26,851 nucleotides of DNA from a virus, in IMG/VR virus record IMGVR_UViG_3300029309_000284, positions 422 through 27,272 of that record. The stretch is one strand, 5' to 3'. Shown here piece after piece: positions 12,801 through 21,699 of the stretch. A program made the position numbers and the translations under genes. The first letter of the stretch is position 1. Each line of letters opens with the position of its first letter. Below the pieces are notes generated by a model. It saw nothing but the letters and a program-made list of their open reading frames with translations. It had not been told where the DNA came from and did not search any database.

Positions 12801-15689
12801 TTTTTAGAAGAACAAATGAGATTTGCTGCAGGACATTTAGATTCGTTTTTTACACATCCTGTACATTATTTACAATGGGCAACACTAGGACAAGAAGGTA
12901 AATTAGCTAAAGTTGTTAGACGTGGTGGTATTGATGAAAACAAATTATTAGATTCTTATCAACATTTAGCAGCAAAACAACAAACATTTTCACTTGCTGG
13001 CTTACAAGGTAGAAGCAGTTTAAAAAACAAAAACATTAAATACGTTATGCGTACAAAAAATGAAATAGGAAAAGGCGACCTTGTAACAAATATGAACGAT
13101 TATGCAGAAGCTGTAAGGTTTGAGTTAATGCTATTAAGAAGTGATGCTATAGCAAGAAAAGTATCTGAATTTGGATATGGTAGTGATAATTTAAATAAAT
13201 GGATTGTGTCTAAAGAAGGTGCTGCAGCTAGAAAAGAATTAGTTGAAATGGGTGGTGGTAGATTTAAAAAAATATTAAATGATGATGATTTTATAGACCA
13301 ATACTTACAATCAGTTGAAGCACGTATACGTATTAAAACTGGTGGCAAAGTAGAAAAAGGTACTGAGTATTTTTATGATGAAGCTACTAAACAATACAGA
13401 TACAATTTATCTAAAGCTAATGCTGACACTGGTAACAAAAACCTAAGAGATGCTATTACAACAGGCAAACTATACAGATATGATGATGTTGGACAAACAG
13501 GTGAAGGTATTAGTTTCTTAGAAGATTTAAATAAAAGAATTGCTAAAAAATATAGTCCTACTGGAAAAACTACATTATCTGACATAGATAGCGAATTAGT
13601 TAAGTATGTTAACAAAAAAGGTTTAGATTTAGATTTAGGTGCTGTAAAAGTATCTGAAGATATTATAAAAAGAAAAGATATGAAAGTTTTAGCTAGATGG
13701 GGAGAATCTATGGATGAAGTAATAAACATAGGTTTTGAATATTTAATGAGAAAACCTAATGCATATCTATCTAGGTCTGTAGCTTTTAAACAATTTAGAA
13801 TGGCACACATAATTGAAAACTTTGAGAATTATTCTTTTAAAGTAAGAGATGAATTTATTAGAGAAGCAGAAAATTTAGGTGTACCTAAAAAAGTAATTGC
13901 AGATATGAGAGATGCTAGAAATGCAACAGCATCTGGAAAAATAGATAATTTTAGAGTAGCTGATGTAAATGCAAGAGCATATGGATTAGCTGGTACTAAA
14001 AACTTATTGTATGATACATCTAGACGACATATGTTATCTGATGTAACTAGAAACATATTTCCTTTCCCTGAAGTATGGTTTGAACTTGCAACTACATGGA
14101 GTAAGTTACTTGCTAACAATCCTTATTTAATTAGAAAAGGTTATTTAACAGTTAAAGGAGCTAGAGGATTAGATAGCGGAGAATTTCAAAATGATGCATT
14201 TTTTGCACCTGACCCTACTAATCCTGATAATGAATTGTTTGTACATCCATTTAGTGGATTTTTAGGTTCATTAATTTATGGTAAAGATAGAAAAACAGAG
14301 GTTAGAGCTAAAAGTTATGTTACTGGTATTAACTTATTAGGACAAGGATTTGTACCTGGACCTAACCCATATGTTGCTTTTGCATTAGATAAAGTGTTAC
14401 CTAAGTATGGATATGGTAGAGAACTTAGAGAAACATTTTTTGGTGAGTTTTCACCTCCTACTATAAAAGATGTAATTATTCCTAAAGCACCTTGGATGAA
14501 AAAATTTGGTGCATACATACAAGGTTTAGGAGATGATATAGATGATTTTGGTACAGATATATACAAAAGCGAATTAGCACAAATGCGTGCATCTACAACT
14601 ATTGATATATATAGATATGGTATGTTAACAGGCGAAAATATGAGATTACATAAAGCTGGTAAATTAGACAAGTTTTATGAAGAAAAATATGGTAAAGATT
14701 ATAATCCATCATTACTTACTAAATCAGATATTGATGAAGCTTTTCTAGAATACTCTAATAAAAAAGCAACTGCTTTGTTTGGTTTTAGAGCATTAGCACA
14801 ATTTATTGGACCTGTAGGTTTTAAACCTATATATTACGCAGAAGATGAACAAGGTAAGTTATGGTCTTCACAAATACTTGCTGATGAATATAGAAAAATT
14901 AGAGAAGAATTAAATCAAAATGACGTAGCAGCTGCAGAACAATTTTTAAGAGATTTTGGATATGACCACGGTTGGTTAACTTCTGGTAAATCTGTATCTA
15001 TTGCAGGTAGACGTTCTATTACAGAAAGAGTACAAGAATGGCAAAAAGAAAATGCAGACAAACTAGAACCTTACACTTTAAGTGGATTCTTTTTATTACC
15101 AGATAACCCATTAGACGATAGAAGTTATTCTGATTTATATAATGAATCAATTATGTTAAATCCAGACCAATATCGTAGAAGTGTCAATGATACTGTTGCA
15201 TATTATAGATATGCTGCATTTAGCGAAAAAGTAGAAGCAAATGAAAGTTTTGATAGTGACCAAAAAGTATTAATGAAAAGATTAATGAGAAATCAATTAA
15301 TTATGGATTATCCAGGTTTTCAAAGTCAAACATATGGTATTACTACAGCTGTAAAAGCAAAAGATATTATAGCTGAAATGGAAAAAGAATGGTTAAAAGA
15401 AGGTAGTTTTGCTTTAACTACTGATGCTGGTAAAGGATTTGCAATGTTTTGGCCTATATGGCAAGGATTTGAAGCAGAATCAATGAAACGTTCAACAAAT
15501 GCTAACCCTGATTGGTGGTTGTCATCTACACAAGATGAAGCACGATATATGAGAATTATTGCACATCAAATGGCTATGCAAGTAGCAGAAGAACATCCTG
15601 ATTTTTACTATGTCTGGCTCGGAGTTATGTTAAGATTGTTTAGAGATGATAGTGAAGCACTTGCATTTGGTGCTAGTTTAGGAAAATAA
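9888..15689 (+). CDS. giant 1933-aa internal virion/ejection-type protein
   Basis: The largest gene in the window, starting at GTG (TAGTG overlap with the previous stop). The protein is mostly charged helix with a few hydrophobic patches (for example FKPAVLLRAAFFTRVF near residue 950 and LFGFRALAQFIGPVGF near 1630). Around residues 1290-1400 comes a segment rich in R and aromatic residues, ending RNIFPFPEVWFELATTW; similar FPF-x-W patterns occur in large internal or 'polyvalent' virion proteins. No lysozyme, transglycosylase or T7-type RNA polymerase motif was found. Most likely it is an injected internal protein that forms or supports a conduit for DNA; a tape-measure role is the alternative. 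It overlaps the next start (TAATG). Confidence 0.75.
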   Translation: MFADYFFEKDFTSIKSRQNRLFKTYKAQLANDPELQNLVIGITEENPMLPKGVVMSAAMLREDPNSDRLKEINSQMYETFSKKEAEIWEHMTEKYQSEEYVDDMTFTLGNLLKGDTQYGVWFMEALSAGIENIKKYNPLPDAAGLFPLEVITTEDGRKINTITTSVSSGRVWRYMQSLWAYDKLIREGVDPTEARGNLAIDVSPTEIESIRNFGKDVGPGGFISKYIDIFKESREMGGETIYSAMRKKSAAGEPINYDRSNGFIFKTIDVENMPQYHDLTNIYGYTDAQAKELIYKYIGDPIAPEDKPGEINYLSSEKPNKINFFAERRKKGYVYSSEDVLRTEEGLNMLQPYSPGRYQAATVYAPGTKAYNNLSGSIDFVYSLIPELFADKGVKAGMNQFKNLRRVNKLLDQKTGEIISTGKRVELNEKAIRKQIYRQFEKDKLEDGLEAAKLTKNASLKELQNTKVVYKATNKQIKEYGFFGERVPKFFRQTKDEFLSTPFMEQLYVSIAQETNRFVLKANPFFRGINGRVIEKLVKEKNPAKIKEMFGQLLDEGIQIGNQFDQLSEMPKVASFALNKFLIGTAKTGKKLQASDNVAKQLLGKGISAVGNENAAFRSARSYLGQGLNIGLTPLRKNNNIKILNVLKPLGRNAKMIDGTSAWGDYFPKKEAIIESIITAKSNVQEVINVTDKKYEKLLGFNSVFNAGRTPSQMRMMGLIPDMGLPLRNFEAAYDQLFAHLQATGYKEEYADAILEQFAKLKYSDHREVRKFAYEQRVRDYVHVHEMGGKHELIAKSLENYTKREEKRFIMFIDEMGENMSFAGNLPEGLEKMTYKGIDGVDRTVIIPSAHLMSEMADTAVQLTDYNLMKRAMSPLFTHYDDMTSMTETFTRPLKDTKNFVTKYINPFSSEYAKKGGQNPFYEILEDGTTKLKTLPVDDLAEDAITMVLDFYNRSIFKPAVLLRAAFFTRVFLEEQMRFAAGHLDSFFTHPVHYLQWATLGQEGKLAKVVRRGGIDENKLLDSYQHLAAKQQTFSLAGLQGRSSLKNKNIKYVMRTKNEIGKGDLVTNMNDYAEAVRFELMLLRSDAIARKVSEFGYGSDNLNKWIVSKEGAAARKELVEMGGGRFKKILNDDDFIDQYLQSVEARIRIKTGGKVEKGTEYFYDEATKQYRYNLSKANADTGNKNLRDAITTGKLYRYDDVGQTGEGISFLEDLNKRIAKKYSPTGKTTLSDIDSELVKYVNKKGLDLDLGAVKVSEDIIKRKDMKVLARWGESMDEVINIGFEYLMRKPNAYLSRSVAFKQFRMAHIIENFENYSFKVRDEFIREAENLGVPKKVIADMRDARNATASGKIDNFRVADVNARAYGLAGTKNLLYDTSRRHMLSDVTRNIFPFPEVWFELATTWSKLLANNPYLIRKGYLTVKGARGLDSGEFQNDAFFAPDPTNPDNELFVHPFSGFLGSLIYGKDRKTEVRAKSYVTGINLLGQGFVPGPNPYVAFALDKVLPKYGYGRELRETFFGEFSPPTIKDVIIPKAPWMKKFGAYIQGLGDDIDDFGTDIYKSELAQMRASTTIDIYRYGMLTGENMRLHKAGKLDKFYEEKYGKDYNPSLLTKSDIDEAFLEYSNKKATALFGFRALAQFIGPVGFKPIYYAEDEQGKLWSSQILADEYRKIREELNQNDVAAAEQFLRDFGYDHGWLTSGKSVSIAGRRSITERVQEWQKENADKLEPYTLSGFFLLPDNPLDDRSYSDLYNESIMLNPDQYRRSVNDTVAYYRYAAFSEKVEANESFDSDQKVLMKRLMRNQLIMDYPGFQSQTYGITTAVKAKDIIAEMEKEWLKEGSFALTTDAGKGFAMFWPIWQGFEAESMKRSTNANPDWWLSSTQDEARYMRIIAHQMAMQVAEEHPDFYYVWLGVMLRLFRDDSEALAFGASLGK

Positions 15690-16831
15690 TGGTAACAGGA
15701 AATTTAAAAAAATCAGAAAATATAACTGACGAAAACGCTCCATCAGAAGAAGACGTATTATTTAATCAATTAAATCCTCAACAACAAGCAAACATTATGC
15801 AATATATGGAATTGTTAGATTCAACTAGTGCTGAGAAGTTTAAAAATGATATGACTACTGATTTCTTAGAAAATAACGGTGTAAATGTAATGATGATTCT
15901 TGGAGAATATTTACCACTTATGATTGGTTCTGGTAGTGACGATGGTAGAAAAGTTACAAGTTATGATGAAAATGGTAATTCAGTTGGTTTTGAAAACTTT
16001 GAAACACATTTTGCTGATTTTCCAATATCAGGAATTATAGATGATGCAAATTCTGTAGATGAAATAATAGCATTTCAAGCATACTTAGAAAATTCTGGTG
16101 TAGTTCCTAAAGGAACATTTGATAATACTAGAGGACAATATAGCGATTTACTTATGGGTGTTGTACAAGAAATTATGGATTACACAGATGCTAATTTTAG
16201 TGTTACACCTAATAGTCCTGAATATAAAGATTTAGAAAAAAAACCTCCACTTAAATTTTTCTTATCTCAAGAAGATGATGAATACGATATGCAACGTAAA
16301 ATTTTTAACTTTGGTGTAGAACAATATGTTAAAGATACTGAGTTTTTAAAAGAAAAAGAAACTGAAGCTAAGAAAAAACAAATTGAGGGTGAGTTATTTC
16401 AACAAGCTATTAAAAATTATCCAACTGATGATGAGTTTGTTCAATTAATGGAAGATGCATTAGAAGGTAGTGGTATAAGAGTTACAGATGAAATACTTGA
16501 TGCAGCATCTACTGCTTTTGCTATTAAACATTCAAAAGAATTTGACGATAATTTAACTAAATTAACTAATTTTCAAGATAGTGACATATACGCTATGTAT
16601 GTAGAAGGAACAAACGTAAAACGTGAAGATGTTTTATTTGGTGGTAATATATCAACAGAAAAAAGATTAAATCAAGATTGGTTTAAAGAACCTATGTCAG
16701 CTGAAAGTTTTGTTGAAGAATATACTGATGACAAATTTGGTGTACAAAAAACAGCTGCTGAATTAGGTCAAGAAAAAATAGATATACAAAATAAAATATT
16801 GCCACATGTAATGAGGTATTTATCACCATGA
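15689..16831 (+). CDS. probable internal virion protein, 380 aa
   Basis: Unrecognised 380-residue acidic protein, mainly helix by composition. Notable stretches are the Gln-rich LNPQQQANIMQYMELLD near the N-terminus, a charged helix KDTEFLKEKETEAKKKQIEGELF (about 215-237) that looks like a coiled coil, and an ALEGSGIRVTDEILDAASTAFAIKH segment. No membrane span. It starts inside the stop of the giant gene and overlaps the next gene by four bases (ATGA), so it is part of a strictly coupled block between portal and scaffold. A virion or ejection role is inferred from this block. Confidence 0.68.
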   Translation: MVTGNLKKSENITDENAPSEEDVLFNQLNPQQQANIMQYMELLDSTSAEKFKNDMTTDFLENNGVNVMMILGEYLPLMIGSGSDDGRKVTSYDENGNSVGFENFETHFADFPISGIIDDANSVDEIIAFQAYLENSGVVPKGTFDNTRGQYSDLLMGVVQEIMDYTDANFSVTPNSPEYKDLEKKPPLKFFLSQEDDEYDMQRKIFNFGVEQYVKDTEFLKEKETEAKKKQIEGELFQQAIKNYPTDDEFVQLMEDALEGSGIRVTDEILDAASTAFAIKHSKEFDDNLTKLTNFQDSDIYAMYVEGTNVKREDVLFGGNISTEKRLNQDWFKEPMSAESFVEEYTDDKFGVQKTAAELGQEKIDIQNKILPHVMRYLSP

Positions 16832-17595
16832 GTTTAGAAGAAGATTATAAAAGATTAGCAGAAGAATTTTTAGCTAAATACAAAGAACTTGATTATGTTG
16901 CTAGTGGTGATAAAGCTACTGATGAATTAAATAAAACAGACCCTATGCGTATAAACCCATACCCATCAGAAATTTTTGGCAATCCTGATGCAGAATTAGC
17001 ATTAAATGATTTACGTGCTGAATATGAAGCAAAAGGTATTGATACTTATCAAGTGCAAAAAGGAAATTTTACAGCTCCTGTAAACTTTAGAAATCAAAAA
17101 TTTCCTATGCGACCAGAATCTATAGACCCTAATATTTCTAATTCATTAGCAAAAAATATGAACGTAGAACCAGGTGTTATGAAAAAAATATTAGGTGTTG
17201 GTATGAGATTGTTACCTTTTATTGATGAAGAAATACTTATATCAGGGCCAGCAACACTTGCATCTAAAGCATTAAAAAAAGGTGGTTTTGTTAAAACAGC
17301 TGCAGGACTAACAACAGGCGCTGCTGCAATAGGTACTTATGAAACTTATTGGATGATAGCTAATTTAGGTATGGCTGCTATGAATCAAATACGTAGTGAA
17401 GCAAAAGAACCAGGTGGTGTACCTGAAATGTTATTTAGTGAAGATGTATCAACTGATAATAAAGAACAATTTTTTAATGATTTAGATAGATATTTAAAAG
17501 GTTCAATAGCAATGAATGTATGGAAATACGGTATATCTAGACCTATGGGATATGATGAACCAATAGATGTTATAAGGAGAATAGTAGGTAAATGA
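16828..17595 (+). CDS. probable membrane-interacting internal virion protein, 255 aa
   Basis: A 255-residue protein with an acidic, helical N-terminus (1-75) and a hydrophobic middle. Residues 119-146 (around ILGVGMRLLPFIDEEILISG) and 153-186 (FVKTAAGLTTGAAAIGT, then YWMIANLGMAAM) are Gly/Ala-rich and could insert in a membrane. The combination of giant helical protein and small membrane-active protein is known from podovirus ejection complexes. Assignment here is by analogy only; no homology to gp14 or similar is claimed. ATGA overlaps join it to the genes on both sides. Confidence 0.65.
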   Translation: MSLEEDYKRLAEEFLAKYKELDYVASGDKATDELNKTDPMRINPYPSEIFGNPDAELALNDLRAEYEAKGIDTYQVQKGNFTAPVNFRNQKFPMRPESIDPNISNSLAKNMNVEPGVMKKILGVGMRLLPFIDEEILISGPATLASKALKKGGFVKTAAGLTTGAAAIGTYETYWMIANLGMAAMNQIRSEAKEPGGVPEMLFSEDVSTDNKEQFFNDLDRYLKGSIAMNVWKYGISRPMGYDEPIDVIRRIVGK

Positions 17596-18821
17596 GTCAA
17601 GTAATTTATGGACCTGAAGGTTCACAAATAATACAAATAGAGGGAACTAATACGTATTATATTGCTGTAGATGTTGGCGATACTATGTATTTTTACGAAG
17701 TACCAGATAATTTTTCTTTAAAAGAAATGACAGATATTACATCAGATATTATTGATGACCCTCAACTTTATGAAAATTATGTTAAAGGTTTAAAAGACAC
17801 TGGTGATTTAATAGTTATTGATGATGATACTTTTAAAGCAAAAGTATATCAGGATGACCGTATTGTTGTAGTTGGTAAAGATGTATTACAGTTACAAGAA
17901 GATTATGACGATGTAGATAGTATTACAGCAATGTTAACTGGATTAGAAGATTTAAAAACTAATGCAGAATATTGGACAAATGATATATATCTAGATGCAT
18001 TAAATGATTATGTAATGAAATATGGTATAGATAAAATAGATGATTTTTATGATTCTAAAGAACTTAGAACAGCTTTAGATATGATGAATTACAGTGTTGC
18101 AAGATATAATGGCGAAACTAGAAAAGTAAGAGATAGAGATGGTTGGGAAGCAGATGTTGCTGATTATACTGCAACATTAAAAGATTATGTATTATTTGAT
18201 TTACAAGCTGAATTACCAGAAGCTGCTATTGCTTATGCAGCAGAACAATGGGCTACAGGTTGGAGTGAAGACAAAGCTAAAAGACAACTTAGAAAATTAG
18301 TAGATAAAGGTTATAAGATAGGTGGTTCTGTAGACTCAGTTCTTTCAAGTATTGCAGAAGGTGGAACAGTTAAAGCCTCTATGGTAGGACATGAAGATGT
18401 TCAAGATTTAATGGATATGTATTTAACACCTGAAGCACACTCTAGTTTTGATAAAGAAGGAGAAGCAAGTAAATTACGTAATACTCCTAGTTATCAGACT
18501 ACATTAATTAAAAAATTACAAAAATTAAATCATACTTATTATCCAGATTTAGCTGAAGATATACAAATTGGACAATTAATTAACTCAAAAATAAATCATT
18601 TTGAAAGTATTAGTGGAATGTTATTAGATAAAGATGATAAAAAAGATTGGGGTGTTATTGATAAAATGTTAAAAGCTAAAGATTATGATGAAGCGTCTAA
18701 AATAGCACGTTCTATAGCATATACAAGAGGTTCTGATTTATTTAACAAAGATGTAGCTAATGCGTTTGCTGCATTTGGTAGTACTACTATAGGTGCGCAA
18801 CAATATGTGGAGCGTGGATAA
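17592..18821 (+). CDS. probable internal virion protein, 409 aa
   Basis: Unrecognised 409-residue acidic protein. The first 120 residues look like beta strands (IIQIEGTNTYYIAVDVGDTMYFYEV), followed by helices rich in Asp, Leu and Ala. No enzyme motif or membrane span is visible. It is tied to its neighbours by an ATGA overlap at the start and a TAATG overlap at the end. The position within the portal-to-scaffold block suggests a virion component, possibly part of the ejected set. Confidence 0.68.
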   Translation: MSQVIYGPEGSQIIQIEGTNTYYIAVDVGDTMYFYEVPDNFSLKEMTDITSDIIDDPQLYENYVKGLKDTGDLIVIDDDTFKAKVYQDDRIVVVGKDVLQLQEDYDDVDSITAMLTGLEDLKTNAEYWTNDIYLDALNDYVMKYGIDKIDDFYDSKELRTALDMMNYSVARYNGETRKVRDRDGWEADVADYTATLKDYVLFDLQAELPEAAIAYAAEQWATGWSEDKAKRQLRKLVDKGYKIGGSVDSVLSSIAEGGTVKASMVGHEDVQDLMDMYLTPEAHSSFDKEGEASKLRNTPSYQTTLIKKLQKLNHTYYPDLAEDIQIGQLINSKINHFESISGMLLDKDDKKDWGVIDKMLKAKDYDEASKIARSIAYTRGSDLFNKDVANAFAAFGSTTIGAQQYVERG

Positions 18822-19840
18822 TGGCAGTTACTAATGAGTTTTTAACAGAACGATATATAAATAGAGGCATGCGTGATGCTGATGGAAATATATACGTTTA
18901 TAACAATGGTGAGTATTTTATGGCTTCTACAGATGCTGAAGCTATGGCTGCATTAGACGGTGGTGGAGTTGCAATATCTTCTAGTGCATATACAAATGAA
19001 TCTTATGGTGGTACTAGTGGTTCAGAAAATGCTGCAGATACTGCAGCTACAAGAACAGAAGCAGAAAATATTGCTGCAGCAACTTATAGTTATTTACCTC
19101 AAGGTGTTAGAGATGAGTTTATTAAACAATATATAGAAACTGGAGATGCAGGTATTGCACTAGGTTTAACTAGAAAATCACAAGTTTGGATGGATAACTT
19201 TAGTCATTTATTAAATGAAGATGGTACGTTAGCAATGACAGAACAAACTTCATTAGAAATAATAAATACTTACAAACAAACATTATCTGAAGTAGGAATT
19301 ACAGATTTTACAGAATTTGAAGATGATTTTAAAGAAATGGTAACAAGTGTATCTGGTTTAGAATTTCAAGACAGAATTGACATAGTATACGAAGGTGTAA
19401 TAAATCAAATACCTGAAGTTCAAGAATTATTTGCTAGAGAATTAGGTATAGAAGCAGATGCACCAACAATACTTGCAGCATTAATTAATCCAAAAATAGA
19501 AGATAAATTCTTAAAAGGACAAATAAAAACAGTACAGTTAGGTGCTAAAGCTAAATCTCAAGGATTTAATTTTACATTTGATAAATTTGATACATTAAGA
19601 AAACAAGGTTTAACTTTACAACAAGCAGATGCTTTGTATAAAACTGCTGGTGGAATAATTGACCAAGCAAAAAGTATAGGCAGAGAACTTGACATTAGTA
19701 CTCTAGAAAGTGCGACATTAGGTCAACAAAATGCTAGAGATACACTTGCTAGAATACAAGCAGAATTAGCATCAACACAAGGAATTAACATAGGTGCTGT
19801 ACAAAAAGATGGAAATATAGTTGGACTACTAGAAAATTAG
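18821..19840 (+). CDS. probable virion protein with helical C-terminal domain, 339 aa
   Basis: A 339-residue protein with a Gly/Ala/Ser-rich, low-complexity stretch (residues 47-85) and a helical C-terminal domain (about 230-335) with regular Ala, Gln and Leu (QGLTLQQADALYKTAGGIID, then LAR-Q-ELAS). Similar helical ends occur in virion proteins encoded before the scaffold in actinobacteriophages, from general recollection. It is the last gene of the coupled block. Its final codons contain the -35 region of the capsid-unit promoter, so the two transcription units overlap. Confidence 0.68.
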   Translation: MAVTNEFLTERYINRGMRDADGNIYVYNNGEYFMASTDAEAMAALDGGGVAISSSAYTNESYGGTSGSENAADTAATRTEAENIAAATYSYLPQGVRDEFIKQYIETGDAGIALGLTRKSQVWMDNFSHLLNEDGTLAMTEQTSLEIINTYKQTLSEVGITDFTEFEDDFKEMVTSVSGLEFQDRIDIVYEGVINQIPEVQELFARELGIEADAPTILAALINPKIEDKFLKGQIKTVQLGAKAKSQGFNFTFDKFDTLRKQGLTLQQADALYKTAGGIIDQAKSIGRELDISTLESATLGQQNARDTLARIQAELASTQGINIGAVQKDGNIVGLLEN

Positions 19841-19848
19841 TGTATAAT
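19821..19848 (+). promoter_or_regulatory. Promoter of the capsid unit
   Basis: TTGGAC (19821-19826), 16-base spacer, perfect TATAAT (19843-19848). The -35 lies in the last codons of the preceding gene and the -10 just after its stop codon. Transcription would start near 19855 and read a roughly 190-base structured leader, then scaffold and major capsid genes. Confidence 0.75.
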
Positions 19849-19854
19849 AAGTTT

Positions 19855-20046
19855 AAGCGTTGCGTGGTCCGCTAATAGACCTGCAAATCAGCTTTCGAAG
19901 CCTACGTTGAAAGCTCGTATTAAAACCGTAGAGTAATGGACTTATAGCTTGTAGCTACCAGAGAAATAAGTCAAGTGTTTAAGGTAGCACCCCGGCAAGA
20001 TGCCTATGGTCTTGTCTGACAGGTTAACACATAGTGGAGGTACAAA
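19855..20046 (+). ncRNA. Structured leader RNA before the scaffold gene
   Basis: About 190 bases without an open frame, 45% G+C (81 of 180 bases at 19861-20040), well above the flanking genes. Structures read by eye: (1) hairpin TTGC-GGTC/GACC-GCAA (19860-19886); (2) H-type pseudoknot, GCTTTC (19891-19896) with GAAAGC (19909-19914) and CTACG (19902-19906) with CGTAG (19927-19931); (3) GACTTAT (19939-19945) with ATAAGTC (19966-19972), enclosing AGCT-TGT-AGCT; (4) GTGTT-AA (19975-19982) with TTAACAC (20024-20030), enclosing a 7-bp stem GGCAAGA/TCTTGTC (19994-20000 with 20010-20016) whose loop CTAT pairs with ATAG (20031-20034) beside the GGAGG ribosome-binding site. It does not match any riboswitch, ribozyme or tmRNA consensus that I can recall. 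Confidence 0.78.
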
Positions 20047-20511
20047 ATGGAAGAATTTGATGCACCGCAAGAACATGGTGTAAAACAAATGAGAGAAACA
20101 ATTGATAGAAAAGATGATGCTATCAAAAAACTTGAGGCAGAACTAGCTTCTTATAAAGATAAGGAAATAGATAATGTCTTTGGTAATTTAGGATTATCTA
20201 CTGACAAAGGTTTCGGTAAGGCGTTAAAACAAGTGTATGATGGGCCTGTTGATACAGAGTCTATCGCAAAGTTTGCTAAAGACGAGTATGGTTGGGAATC
20301 TAAAGGATTAGCCGAGGAATTAACACAACCTCTAGCTGAACCAATAGTTCAGGACGATGCACGTGCTAGAGTAGCTGCACTTGATGCAAATTCTAGTTCA
20401 GACGTACCTTTAAGTGCCAATGAGGAATTAGTTGCTGCTTTAAAAGGGGCTTCAGTAAAAGATTCTCTTAAAGCTAAATTAACCATCATGGACAACGAAA
20501 AACAAAAATAA
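20047..20511 (+). CDS. capsid scaffolding protein
   Basis: A 154-residue acidic protein immediately before the major capsid gene, the standard place for the scaffold that guides procapsid assembly. Residues 14-40 form a charged coiled coil (ETIDRKDDAIKKLEAELASY). Residues 48-78 carry LGLSTDKGFGKALKQVYDGP then KFAKDEYGWE, a pattern remembered from actinobacteriophage scaffolds (a 'kGlGKA..k.YdG' helix followed by 'A..EyGw'). The C-terminus is basic (KAKLTIMDNEKQK), as expected for a capsid-binding end. A strong GGAGG ribosome-binding site, 6 bases before ATG, is joined directly to the structured leader RNA. Confidence 0.85.
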   Translation: MEEFDAPQEHGVKQMRETIDRKDDAIKKLEAELASYKDKEIDNVFGNLGLSTDKGFGKALKQVYDGPVDTESIAKFAKDEYGWESKGLAEELTQPLAEPIVQDDARARVAALDANSSSDVPLSANEELVAALKGASVKDSLKAKLTIMDNEKQK

Positions 20512-20548
20512 GTAAAAGAATTTAATACGACATATACGGAGGTAAATC

Positions 20549-21685
20549 ATGGCAGCAATAACGCTGACTGGTGACACACTTTTCTCCCAAAAGATTAATA
20601 ACTTTTCGGGAGAGCTATTCCGTGTAGGTGGTCAAAGAACTCCTTTCTTATCTGCAACAGGTGGCTTGAACGGAGGTAAGGTTTTACAATCTACCTTCTG
20701 GCAAATCCAAGCTGCTGACGGGCACACTGTATCTTCTGAACCTACTAAAGGTCAAGAAGGTGCTGCACCAACTGAATATCTTGGAAGAGATAGAGTTGCG
20801 TACACAGGTGTGACACAGATATTTCATAAAGGTGTCAAGATGACTTACACAGCTATGGCAACATATCAACATCAAAACTCATTTAACATTAATGCAGCTG
20901 GAGGAGGAATTAATCCTGTAGTTTCATCTGATGGTGATGGTACAACAAGTGCCGCAGCACTATTAGGATTAGCTGGTTCTAATCCAATTGTTGATGAGTT
21001 TGCAGAGCAAATGTCTTTAGCTCTTGAAAAAGTAGCTAGAGAAGTAGAATGGTTCGCATTCAATGGTACTTATGCAGATGGAGCTCACGCTACACCTGGT
21101 TCAGGTACTAGAGAAATGCGTGGTCTTTCTGAGTACGTTGCTCTTAATGCAAATGCAAACAACTCAGTTGCACCTACATTTGTAGGCGGAAACGTATACT
21201 GGAACGGTACAACTGGTAACGGTGCTACAGGTGATGCTCAAGTATTATCTTGGGATGCTATCGCTAACTCTCTTAAGAGATTGTATGATGCACATGCTCC
21301 AATGATACAGCCTGTACTTTGCGTAACTCCAAAACAACTTTTGGATTTAAACAAAGAATTACTAGCTGGTTCTGTTGGAATTACAGGTGCTATCTTACCT
21401 AGAGATAGAAACCTTGCTGGTATTGATATTGATGTAATTGTTACTCCATTCGGACAGATTGGAATGATGGTTATTGACCCTAATATCATGCCTGCTAATG
21501 AAGCATTTATTTTAGACTTTGCTTTTATACAGCCAGTCTTTACAAATATCCCTGGATACGGAACAGTATTCGTAAGAGATATTGACCAAAATGCTGATGC
21601 TAAAGTTGCTAAAGGTATTTATATGGAAATGGCTTACGACTTCGGTCCACCGTCATACCATTTAAAGATAGATAAAGTAGCTTAA
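20549..21685 (+). CDS. major capsid protein (SU10/DUF5309-like HK97 fold)
   Basis: A 378-residue protein of the SU10-like major capsid family (DUF5309), which forms the icosahedral shell with an HK97-type fold. Family-like segments are the N-terminal TPFLSATGGLNGG, the EFAEQMSLALEKVAREVEWFAFNG helix (about 150-173), AGIDIDVIVTPFGQIGMMVID (about 290-311) and a C-terminal GIYMEMAYDFGPPSYHLKI. It has a strong GGAGG ribosome-binding site and codons richer in G and C than its neighbours, both fitting very high expression. It follows the scaffold by 37 bases and is followed by a terminator. Confidence 0.92.
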   Translation: MAAITLTGDTLFSQKINNFSGELFRVGGQRTPFLSATGGLNGGKVLQSTFWQIQAADGHTVSSEPTKGQEGAAPTEYLGRDRVAYTGVTQIFHKGVKMTYTAMATYQHQNSFNINAAGGGINPVVSSDGDGTTSAAALLGLAGSNPIVDEFAEQMSLALEKVAREVEWFAFNGTYADGAHATPGSGTREMRGLSEYVALNANANNSVAPTFVGGNVYWNGTTGNGATGDAQVLSWDAIANSLKRLYDAHAPMIQPVLCVTPKQLLDLNKELLAGSVGITGAILPRDRNLAGIDIDVIVTPFGQIGMMVIDPNIMPANEAFILDFAFIQPVFTNIPGYGTVFVRDIDQNADAKVAKGIYMEMAYDFGPPSYHLKIDKVA

Positions 21686-21699
21686 TAAATTTGAAGATT

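Noticed and set aside
9888-15689. Giant protein as a virion RNA polymerase of N4 type
   Set aside because: I looked for T7-type motifs A (DxxGR), B (R-K-YG) and C (HD) and saw no convincing set.
19855-20046. Leader RNA as a hammerhead, group I intron, tmRNA or glnA riboswitch
   Set aside because: The conserved core sequences of these classes as I recall them are not present; there is no tRNA-like end.
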